Shown here: piece after piece, positions 1-5,794 of the stretch | Layout of the letters: each line of letters begins with the position of its first letter | Position numbering within the stretch: position 1 is the first letter of the stretch | From: JABDDM01 sp038240295 | GTDB lineage: Bacteria; Bacteroidota; Ignavibacteria; Palsa-1295 | DNA: 8,869 bases | NCBI GenBank assembly: GCA_038240295.1 | Contig: JBBSDW010000137.1 | Location: 1-8,869, forward strand | Reading direction: 5' to 3' | Notes under the pieces: model-generated | The model's database searches: none | The model's input: the letters and a program-made list of their open reading frames with translations, nothing else | What the model was told of the DNA's origin: nothing | Translations under genes and position numbers: made by a program

Positions 1-1920
1 ATAAATATCGTATTTCGGAAGCGGCTGACCTGTACGTGGATCCAGAACAACGTTGCCATTTTTGTCGACGACCTCGCGAAATTCTTCGCCAGAAAAATCG
101 GGGTGATAGGTAAATCCGATCGAAGGCTGGATGGTGTGACGGATCGCCTTGATGCCGAGGAGTCCGATGTTCGCGGTTCCATAGAGCGTCGTCGAAAGTC
201 CAACGCCCATATCATATCGACCCACGTGATGGAAGCCCGGTCGAATGTCATCGACGTAGCTGACACTGCTATCTTTCGGGCTAAAGACCGCAGTACGGGT
301 CGCGATCTGATTGATAAAGACAGCACCGCTATAATTAAACGAAGGCGTGAAGGAGATATAACCAAGCTTCGGCGAGATCGAGACCGAAGGATTGTAGGTC
401 AGGCCGTACAGCTCCGAGATGTGATAGGATGTGTCGCCAGCGAATTGAGTTGCTGAATCGGCTGCAAACTGATTGAGCGTTTTCGAAAGCTGACGAGTCC
501 CGTTGACGGAGACGGAAAGGCCGAGTGTTTGCAGCAGCGATTGCTGACCGGTCGCTTCGTCCGGCGATGGAGCAAAGGGGAAGAACGTATTCTTGCTGAC
601 AGTAACCGAAGGGCTGGTTTCGGAAAAGGTGTTCAACTGAAGATCCTGCGAACGCGAGTAGCCGACGCTCATCGAAATTCCTTCGTCTTCCCAATTCGTC
701 GAATAGCTTGCGAAGGAGTTCACATTCTGACGCAGCACATCCTCGATGTTTTGTGCATTGTTTCTCGAATAACCGGAGCTTTGAAAGTTGAGATTGGCCG
801 TGAGGCTTGAAGTATAGCCAAGCGTAAGATTTGGCAGGGCGAACTGCGCGAGCCAGTTCTTGGTGTAGGGATCGACACTATTGGAGCGTGTGAGTCCGTA
901 GCCAAGCCGGAGACTTGTCGGGCCTCCAAGAATATAACGGTGCATGTATTCACCGAAGAGCTCGACGTTGTAACCGCCCTTGGTGAAGATATCGGTGCGA
1001 ATGGCCGCATCTGCGTAGTCCGAAATCACATCGAAATATCCGAGATGCGTCAAGCCGTATCCACGATCGCCCGTCGTTTGGTAATTGGGCGGAATAAGTC
1101 CGCTTCTTCGTCCGCCGCTGTGGTTTGGAAAGACGCCGAAGGGTAGCGCAAAGATCGGGACATCAGCGATATAAAGAAAGACCGGCTCGGCAAACACCTG
1201 ATCCTGCATGATGACCTTCATTTTCGGTGATTCGAAATAATAATGCGGCGTCGGCGCGTCGCAGGTGGTAAATCGTCCGTTCTCGACGAAGAGCACTCCG
1301 TTAGCGACCTGCTTGATCTTCTCGCCATAATAAAAGCCTCCTTCCATTTCGGTGGTACCGAGCTGTACGGTGCCTCGCCGCGTTTTAAAATCGTAGAGGA
1401 TCACCTCGCCTTCATACGGCACAGGCCCATCGTGCAGGATCGGCGCGCCCCTGGTTTTCGTCCGTGCAGTGTCACGAATGATCCTTCGCCTGCGCGCAAG
1501 CGAGGAGGAGATCACCGAATCATATTCGCTAGAATAAGCGCTCAGCTTATTCGTATTAAAATCCATGACGATCGTATAGGCGTCGAGTTCGCGCGATTCG
1601 AACCGCATCGTCGCATTGTTGACAAGCGTCATTCTCTTTTGCGGCACGTCGAAGACGATCGAATCCTTCGCATCGTATTGCACGATGGTATCGATGTCGG
1701 CTTTCATGGTGTCGCGTGAAATATAAAGCGAATCGGGCAGATCGAATCCTGGACGGCGCTGGTGGACGGCCGTGGCCTTCTTCGTTGTGTCGCGCACGAG
1801 GCCTTGCTGGGCATGAGCGAAATCGGGATGGCTCACTATAAAAAAGACGCACCCGATCAGATACGCAAAAATGCGCAGCGGCCTCGCGGGCGAGCTATAT
1901 CCGAAAAGAAGTTGCCGCAC
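1..1920 (-). CDS. lptD: LptD-like LPS-assembly outer membrane protein (3' end outside window)
   Basis: The protein inserts lipopolysaccharide into the outer leaflet of the outer membrane, as the beta-barrel partner of the LptE lipoprotein. The frame was read by hand: 640 codons are visible and none is a stop, so the C-terminus lies beyond position 1. A GTG at 1920 is chosen because it gives a good signal peptide: Arg at 13 and 16, a hydrophobic core at about 17-30, and an AHA cleavage site at 35-37. An in-frame TAA at 1930-1932 blocks a longer start, and I see no clear Shine-Dalgarno site. Residues about 60-240 look like the OstA/LptA-type jellyroll (YDAKDSIVFDVP, then FTTCDAPTPHYYF with Cys220). 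The conserved junction FGVFPNHSGGRRSGLIPPNY is at 261-280, and Tyr/Asn/Ser-rich amphipathic barrel strands follow. Bacteroidota-type members are usually near 900 residues, so about two thirds is present. It follows queC on the same strand and may be co-transcribed. Family assignment is strong; the exact start is less sure. Confidence 0.88.
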   Translation of the reverse strand, partial: MRQLLFGYSSPARPLRIFAYLIGCVFFIVSHPDFAHAQQGLVRDTTKKATAVHQRRPGFDLPDSLYISRDTMKADIDTIVQYDAKDSIVFDVPQKRMTLVNNATMRFESRELDAYTIVMDFNTNKLSAYSSEYDSVISSSLARRRRIIRDTARTKTRGAPILHDGPVPYEGEVILYDFKTRRGTVQLGTTEMEGGFYYGEKIKQVANGVLFVENGRFTTCDAPTPHYYFESPKMKVIMQDQVFAEPVFLYIADVPIFALPFGVFPNHSGGRRSGLIPPNYQTTGDRGYGLTHLGYFDVISDYADAAIRTDIFTKGGYNVELFGEYMHRYILGGPTSLRLGYGLTRSNSVDPYTKNWLAQFALPNLTLGYTSSLTANLNFQSSGYSRNNAQNIEDVLRQNVNSFASYSTNWEDEGISMSVGYSRSQDLQLNTFSETSPSVTVSKNTFFPFAPSPDEATGQQSLLQTLGLSVSVNGTRQLSKTLNQFAADSATQFAGDTSYHISELYGLTYNPSVSISPKLGYISFTPSFNYSGAVFINQIATRTAVFSPKDSSVSYVDDIRPGFHHVGRYDMGVGLSTTLYGTANIGLLGIKAIRHTIQPSIGFTYHPDFSGEEFREVVDKNGNVVLDPRTGQPLPKYDIY

Positions 1921-1934
1921 GTCTAAAGATTACG

Positions 1935-2018
1935 GAGAATGATCGTCCAGTTGTCGAGAATGATCGCCCAGATTGCGAGAATGATCGCCCAGATTGCGAG
2001 AAGAATCGCCCAGAGTTA
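1935..2018. repeat. 21-bp tandem repeat, four units, between queC and lptD
   Basis: Units lie at 1935-1955, 1956-1976, 1977-1997 and 1998-2018. The two central units are identical. The unit at 1935 differs at a few bases, and the last is degenerate and runs into the queC stop codon. There are no spacers, so it is not a CRISPR array. The period is a multiple of three, and in the queC frame the minus strand stays open from the queC TAA to a TAG at 1923-1925. The repeat then reads as a hydrophobic heptad (WAIILAI, WAIILDN, WTIILRN). It occupies most of the 95-bp spacer before lptD. It is a minisatellite by structure; any role in mRNA folding or in lptD translation is inference. Confidence 0.9.
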
Positions 2019-2702
2019 GTATCGTGGTCTCGTTTTGTATGGAATGGGATCAACGAGACCCGCTTCCCGGAAACCCCTCAAACGCAGCGCACACGAATCG
2101 CATTCGCCGCAAGCCTCCTCTTCGGCAACATAACACGACCACGTCAATTCGATCGGGGCGCCAATTTCCATCGAGCGGCGCACGATCTCCTGTTTCTTCA
2201 TTTTGATGACGGGCGTTCTGATCTCAAGTTTCGTTTCGGGCCGAGTGCCAATGTTAATAACACGTTCGAAGGCATCGAAGAAGACACGCCGGCAATCGGG
2301 ATAGCCGGACGAATCCTCCTCCACCGCGCCAATATATATTCGCTCGGCGCCGATCACTTCCGCCCAGCTCGCCGCAATCGCGATGAAATTGCCATTGCGG
2401 AATGGCACGTACGACGTTGGAATTTCCTTGTTTGATAAATCTGCCGAACTTACCTCGATCGCATCATCGGTTAAACTCGAGCCGCCGATCGCGCGGAGAA
2501 ATTCGATATCGACGATGAGCTTTTGCGTGATCGCAAGCCTCTCGGTGACCTCATGAAACGCTTTGAGTTCGCGGGCTTCCGTGCGGTTGCGATAATTGAG
2601 ATGGAGCGCTGCCACATTTTCCGACTCCGCTTTTGCGATCGCGGCAGTGAGTGTCGAGTCCATACCACCTGATAGTAGAACTACTGAATGGATCTGGCTC
2701 AT
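2016..2702 (-). CDS. queC: 7-cyano-7-deazaguanine synthase QueC
   Basis: QueC is a cytosolic ATP-dependent enzyme that converts 7-carboxy-7-deazaguanine and ammonia to 7-cyano-7-deazaguanine (preQ0) in queuosine biosynthesis. The 228-residue product has the PP-loop pyrophosphatase signature SGGMDS at 11-16 close to the N-terminus. The C-terminal zinc site is formed by Cys190, Cys198, Cys201 and Cys204 (spacing C-x7-C-x2-C-x2-C, within ACGECDSC). Length and motif order fit the family. The ATG at 2702 overlaps the TGA of queD in an ATGA, which implies translational coupling and fixes the start. The stop TAA abuts the 21-bp tandem repeat. The next genes in the pathway order, queD, queF and queE, lie directly upstream. 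Confidence 0.96.
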   Translation of the reverse strand: MSQIHSVVLLSGGMDSTLTAAIAKAESENVAALHLNYRNRTEARELKAFHEVTERLAITQKLIVDIEFLRAIGGSSLTDDAIEVSSADLSNKEIPTSYVPFRNGNFIAIAASWAEVIGAERIYIGAVEEDSSGYPDCRRVFFDAFERVINIGTRPETKLEIRTPVIKMKKQEIVRRSMEIGAPIELTWSCYVAEEEACGECDSCALRLRGFREAGLVDPIPYKTRPRY

Positions 2703-3175
2703 TCAAGCATGTGCGCCTGATGTTCAAAATGCCGGGACTCTGGGGTCTGGTGTCGCAGTTCGCCTGCGACTTCGGCGTAGGTCCGCTCCGTTTCTGAAAC
2801 GCGGATACGGAGTTTGCGGAGATGCTTCATGCTCATAAAAATTTCGGAGAGCCGATCGAAGAACCATCTAGCAATATTTTCTGCAGTCGTAGGAAACTCG
2901 ACAAAGACCACTTTGAGGTCCGACTTCTCAAGAAATTCGCGCATCAACGAATCCGATCGGTCGCAAAGGAATGCATGATCGATCTCCAAAACGAGCGGAT
3001 CGACGATCGCTTTGAGATCAAAATAATCGAGCACCATTCCGGTTTGCAGCGGCTCGGCCGTTAGTTCAACATCCATTCGGTAGCCATGTCCGTGAATGTT
3101 TCGGCAGCCTGCTTCGTGGAACGGCAGGCGGTGCGCCATCTCCCACCGAAATTCTTTTGCGATCGAAGTGAGCAT
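2699..3175 (-). CDS. queD: 6-carboxy-5,6,7,8-tetrahydropterin synthase QueD
   Basis: QueD converts 7,8-dihydroneopterin triphosphate to 6-carboxy-tetrahydropterin, the first step after GTP cyclohydrolase in queuosine synthesis. The 158-residue product belongs to the 6-pyruvoyl-tetrahydropterin synthase fold. Zinc ligands are His15, His28 and His30, and Cys24 lies in the CRNIHGH motif (C-x3-HGH, as in true QueD enzymes). Further family marks are DYFDLK at 50-55, DHAFL at 66-70, PTTAEN at 95-100 and ETERTYAEV at 128-136. It is longer than the roughly 120-residue E. coli enzyme because of inserted loops and a polar tail after about 137. The ATG at 3175 lies 3 bp after the queF stop, and the TGA overlaps the queC ATG. 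Confidence 0.95.
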   Translation of the reverse strand: MLTSIAKEFRWEMAHRLPFHEAGCRNIHGHGYRMDVELTAEPLQTGMVLDYFDLKAIVDPLVLEIDHAFLCDRSDSLMREFLEKSDLKVVFVEFPTTAENIARWFFDRLSEIFMSMKHLRKLRIRVSETERTYAEVAGELRHQTPESRHFEHQAHMLE

Positions 3176-3178
3176 TCG

Positions 3179-3589
3179 TTACGGTGCCTTGCGGAGTAGT
3201 TTGATCGTCACGCGAGCGCTCTTCGGCGTTGGATCCGATTCCTTCGAAAACTTTGCGACAACCGTTGAATGAAGTCCGCCTCGTGTCGAAAAGCTTCCCG
3301 TTACTTCCATCCATCGAGGTTTGATCGCGGCGACAAGGTCTTCGAGGATCTCATTGGTCACTGCTTCGTAAAAAATACCTTTTGAGCGAAAGCTTACAAA
3401 ATAATATTTGAGCGATTTGAGTTCGACGCAAAGCGCATCCGGCACGAACACGACTTCGATCTCGCCGAAATCAGGAAGTCCGGTCACGGGACAGACCGAA
3501 GTAAATTCGGGATTCGAATGCGTAATCACATAATCACGCTTCGGAAACGGATTCGGAAAAACGACGAGCTCCGGTTTTGTTTTTGCCAT
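3179..3589 (-). CDS. queF: NADPH-dependent preQ0 reductase QueF (short, type I)
   Basis: QueF reduces the nitrile of preQ0 to the aminomethyl group of preQ1, which TGT later inserts into tRNA. From the ATG at 3589 the product has 136 residues, the size of the single-domain B. subtilis type. The catalytic Cys is Cys33 in FTSVCPVTGLPDF, with the partner Asp40 seven residues on. The family signature ELKSLKYYFVSFR is at 56-68, followed by FYEAVTNEILEDL. A GTG eight codons upstream (3613) would overlap queE by 11 bp. I prefer the ATG because its MAKTKPEL start resembles the family, but neither start has a Shine-Dalgarno site. Because QueF is present, the operon is directed to queuosine rather than to preQ0-derived DNA modification. 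Confidence 0.95.
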   Translation of the reverse strand: MAKTKPELVVFPNPFPKRDYVITHSNPEFTSVCPVTGLPDFGEIEVVFVPDALCVELKSLKYYFVSFRSKGIFYEAVTNEILEDLVAAIKPRWMEVTGSFSTRGGLHSTVVAKFSKESDPTPKSARVTIKLLRKAP

Positions 3590-3602
3590 GAGATAAAAAA
3601 AC

Positions 3603-4313
3603 TTAGACGCCACGCATTGCAGCCGGCCAGATCAGCTTGTGAAGTTGCAATTGCAATTTAACCGGCAAATGATCCTCAAGTATCCACGCTGCAAGTTCCG
3701 AGAGTTCACACGAGGCATGCACAGGCGACATCAGAATGTGCCCGCACTTTTTGGATAGATCATGTTGGGCAATCTTTGCTCGCGACCATTCATAATCCGT
3801 TCGATCGCCGATGACAAATTTCACTTCATCGTGCATTGTCAATCGATCGATGTTTCGAAGATCGTTACGATGCATCATGCCTGAATTAGGCGTCTTCAGA
3901 TCGACAATCCGCTTGACCTGTTCGTCCACTCGCGAAATATCCATGTGGCCTCCTGTTTCGAGCATGAGATCGAAACCGCTTGCCAGCAATCGCTCCATTA
4001 GCGGGTAAATAGCTTCCTGCTCTAATGGCTCGCCACCCGTGATCTCAACGAGCGTTGTCCCGAACGTCTCAACTTCTTCGATCACTTCGCTTACCGAGCG
4101 GTCAGTACCTTCGTAGAACGCATACTCGGTATCGCAATAAGTGCAGCGCAACCCACATCCTGTCAACCGAACAAATACGCATGGCTCACCGGCACGAGAG
4201 GATTCCCCTTGCAGCGAATGAAAAATTTCGTTTACGCGCAGTACATCCTTTCGCTGCTTCTCAGCGGTCGTCAGGGCTTTTTGGATCGGTTCTTCGAGTG
4301 TCTGAATTGCCAT
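3603..4313 (-). CDS. queE: 7-carboxy-7-deazaguanine synthase QueE (radical SAM)
   Basis: QueE is a radical-SAM enzyme that rearranges 6-carboxy-tetrahydropterin to 7-carboxy-7-deazaguanine, between QueD and QueC. The 236-residue product carries LQGE at 34-37, which is typical of the family. The [4Fe-4S] cluster motif C-x3-C-x2-C is Cys53, Cys57 and Cys60 in TGCGLRCTYC. TGGEP at 92-96 is the SAM-binding glycine motif; ETGG at 119-122 and HKLIWP near the C-terminus also fit. The frame stays open upstream to 4643, but that part lies antisense to the methyltransferase and shows no family similarity, so the ATG at 4313 is chosen. It is the first gene of the que operon, with queF 13 bp downstream. 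Confidence 0.95.
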   Translation of the reverse strand: MAIQTLEEPIQKALTTAEKQRKDVLRVNEIFHSLQGESSRAGEPCVFVRLTGCGLRCTYCDTEYAFYEGTDRSVSEVIEEVETFGTTLVEITGGEPLEQEAIYPLMERLLASGFDLMLETGGHMDISRVDEQVKRIVDLKTPNSGMMHRNDLRNIDRLTMHDEVKFVIGDRTDYEWSRAKIAQHDLSKKCGHILMSPVHASCELSELAAWILEDHLPVKLQLQLHKLIWPAAMRGV

Positions 4314-4381
4314 CGGCGCCTTTAACACAACGCAGGAAAGTCGTGTTCGGCATAGCTTCTGATTCCAGACAATCACACCGC
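4314..4381. promoter_or_regulatory. Divergent intergenic region queE / methyltransferase
   Basis: These 68 bp separate the start of the minus-strand que operon from the plus-strand methyltransferase, so they, or sequence just inside the genes, should hold both promoters. I see no convincing -35/-10 pair or TAnnTTTG box on either strand, and no preQ1 riboswitch fold before queE. An AGGAAAG at 4334-4340 precedes a GTG at 4343 and could be the ribosome site of a longer methyltransferase. Confidence 0.4.
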
Positions 4382-5155
4382 ATGGGCTTTGACGACCCTT
4401 TTTTCGTATCGATCTATGAAGAGCTTGATGGCAAGCGAACGATCGATCAAGCATTCTACCTTGAGCAAGCTCGTAATGCCAATGGGCCAATTCTCGATCT
4501 TGGATGTGGCTCGGGAAGACTGATGCTGCCGATGATCGCGGCTGGCTGCGAAGTTGTCGGAGTCGATTCATCGGAGGAGATGCTGCGGAGATTGCGTGTT
4601 GCTCTGGAAGATGGGACAGGGCGGTCGCAAGTAGTTCGTTCATCGTTTGAGGATCTTGATGTACATTCTCTTCAAAATCTTCATTCAGGATATTCTCTTA
4701 TCATCTGCACCTTTAATAGCTTCCTGCATCTGATGGATCAGACTTCGCAGATTGGATTTCTTACAAACGTTCGTTCGCTGCTTAGGGATGGTGGCCGCTT
4801 CATTTTAGATCTGGTTAGTCCAGCGAGCCACGAAATGTTTCTCGCGGCCGAAACCGACCGGGAGCTTGAGCATAGCTACTACGACGCTGCCATGGGCGAG
4901 ACGGTCGAAAGCTGGTTGACGATCCGCAACGAGATTCTCTTGCAAACGGGCTCGCTCGATCGCGATTATGTTGTCACATCAAACAAAGGTGAAGTCCGGA
5001 ATCCAACGTCATCAGTCCAATATCGCTGGACCTATCCCACCGAAATGCGGCTGCTCCTCATGCTCGCTGGATTTAACGAGATCGAGGTCTTCGGAGATTT
5101 TGCTTATGGCCCGCTCACATTCGAATCGGATGTGCAGGTTTGGATCGCATCCTGA
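4382..5155 (+). CDS. class I SAM-dependent methyltransferase, substrate unknown
   Basis: This is a cytosolic S-adenosylmethionine-dependent methyltransferase with a Rossmann fold; the substrate cannot be told from sequence. From the ATG at 4382 it has 257 residues. Motif I is LDLGCGSGR at 38-46, the acidic end of strand 2 is VGVDSSEEML at 59-68, FNSFLHLM at 111-118 fits motif IV, and LRDGGRFILDL at 134-143 is the usual post-motif strand. The region after about 150 is variable and ends in a YPTEMRLLLMLAGF segment common in this superfamily. An in-frame GTG at 4343 has a good AGGA site 5 nt upstream and would add 13 residues (VFGIASDSRQSHR), so the start is uncertain. It is transcribed away from the que operon and ends 15 bp before a hairpin terminator. 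A link to tRNA modification would be speculation. Confidence 0.85.
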   Translation: MGFDDPFFVSIYEELDGKRTIDQAFYLEQARNANGPILDLGCGSGRLMLPMIAAGCEVVGVDSSEEMLRRLRVALEDGTGRSQVVRSSFEDLDVHSLQNLHSGYSLIICTFNSFLHLMDQTSQIGFLTNVRSLLRDGGRFILDLVSPASHEMFLAAETDRELEHSYYDAAMGETVESWLTIRNEILLQTGSLDRDYVVTSNKGEVRNPTSSVQYRWTYPTEMRLLLMLAGFNEIEVFGDFAYGPLTFESDVQVWIAS

Positions 5156-5170
5156 TTTTCGCGCAAAATA

Positions 5171-5200
5171 AAAGAAGCGACGCTCACGCGCCGCTTCTTT
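5171..5200. terminator. Bidirectional intrinsic terminator between convergent genes
   Basis: A 9-bp perfect stem pairs 5171-5179 with 5192-5200 (AAAGAAGCG / CGCTTCTTT). After one mismatch, 3 more bp close a TCAC loop. On the minus strand it is followed by TATTTT, a good U-tract for the tRNA-Pro transcript. On the plus strand only the TTT at the stem foot is present, so it is weaker for the methyltransferase. It lies in the 52-bp gap between the two convergent genes. Confidence 0.8.
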
Positions 5201-5206
5201 GGTACT

Positions 5207-5281
<75 letters not shown>

Positions 5282-5366
5282 TACCTATTCGCCCTTACCA
5301 GCCGCAATCGGCCTTTTTGTAAGAGACGCTGTATAACTGACCGGCTTCTGAGAGAGTTCTTTTCTT

Positions 5367-5387
5367 GGTGTCGGGTGTCGGGTGTCG
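5367..5387. repeat. 7-bp tandem repeat GGTGTCG, three copies
   Basis: Three perfect copies of GGTGTCG lie at 5367-5373, 5374-5380 and 5381-5387, followed by GGA. They sit 24 bp before the first palindromic repeat element. No function is apparent; slippage is the simplest origin. Confidence 0.85.
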
Positions 5388-5411
5388 GGATCAGCTGTCT
5401 GTCATATCAGT

Positions 5412-5577
5412 CGTGTCATTGCGAGGAGGATTGAATCGCGAAGCGAATCAACCGACGAAGCAATCTTTAGGCTCACGCAACGATGATTCGTACACAAGCG
5501 TCGAGCCCACGAGCGTAGAGATTGCTTCACTCCGTTTGTGTTGCCTCGGGCAAAACAAACTACGCTCGCAATGACGC
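5412..5577. repeat. Interspersed palindromic repeat, complete copy (CATTGCGAG...CTCGCAATG)
   Basis: The left arm (5412-5465) runs from CGTGTCATTGCGAGGAGG to CGAAGCAATC. The right arm (about 5518-5577) begins GATTGCTTC and ends CTCGCAATGAC, the reverse complement of the two ends. Each arm contains an insert, and the left insert itself forms a near-perfect hairpin (TTGAATCGC / GCGAATCAA). The unit resembles the CATTGCGAG / GAAGCAATC palindromes scattered between genes in several bacterial phyla; that comparison is from memory. It encodes no transposase, so it is REP- or MITE-like. Confidence 0.75.
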
Positions 5578-5623
5578 ATTTATTTTTTAGTTCAATGACG
5601 AGCGATCTCAAGGCGGGTCAGGC

Positions 5624-5745
5624 CGTGTCATTGCGAGGAGGATTGAATCGCGAAGCGAATCAACCGACGAAGCAATCCCCTTGCTCGGGGTGAAATTTCT
5701 CGCATGAATGAATCAGCAAAACAGCTTGCTTCACTTCGTTCTCGC
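5624..5745. repeat. Second copy of the palindromic repeat, right arm decayed
   Basis: Positions 5624-5677 repeat 5412-5465 without a single difference over 54 bp, in the same orientation. The right half differs: a short CCCC / GGGG hairpin follows at about 5677-5690, then a degenerate right arm, CTTGCTTCACTTCGTTCTCGC, at about 5725-5745. The identity of the left arm together with an unrelated middle suggests either recent spread or gene conversion of that arm. The right boundary is approximate. Confidence 0.7.
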
Positions 5746-5794
5746 TGCGTGAAAATCTTAGCTTACAATAAAACGCAAAAAGAATGCAGCACTT

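Larger units (their letters stand above)
5282..5794. other. About 510 bp without a convincing gene; repeat-rich
   Basis: This stretch lies between the tRNA promoter side and the 3' end of the VWA-OmpA gene. The short open frames on both strands are translations of interspersed repeats and show no coding character. It contains a threefold 7-bp repeat and two palindromic repeat elements, listed separately. A GCCG/CGGC hairpin followed by CTTTTT at 5301-5317 is too short to call a terminator. Confidence 0.7.

Noticed and set aside
103..1146. Plus- and minus-strand ORFs of 68-119 codons inside the lptD region
   Set aside because: The uninterrupted minus frame encoding LptD explains the whole region.
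1935..2018. CRISPR array
   Set aside because: The 21-bp units are directly adjacent with no spacers, and no cas gene is seen.
2016..4313. Deazapurine DNA-modification (dpd-type) island
   Set aside because: No dpdA/TGT-like or DNA-processing genes are present, and queF points to queuosine synthesis in tRNA.
4055..4342. Long N-terminal extension of the methyltransferase frame across queE
   Set aside because: It reads antisense to queE and lacks methyltransferase character; nearby starts at 4343 and 4382 are better placed.
4314..4381. preQ1 riboswitch before queE
   Set aside because: I looked for the short hairpin with an A-rich tail on the minus strand and found neither the C-rich loop nor the tail.
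4314..4643. 110-codon upstream extension of the queE frame
   Set aside because: It is antisense to the methyltransferase, and the family similarity begins only after the ATG at 4313. It is a shadow frame.
5301..5317. Plus-strand terminator GCCG-CAAT-CGGC-CTTTTT
   Set aside because: The stem has only 4 bp and there is no plus-strand gene to end.
5365..5611. 69-codon ORFs on both strands
   Set aside because: They are translations of the palindromic repeat (SLRGGLNREANQPTKQS type) and not genes.
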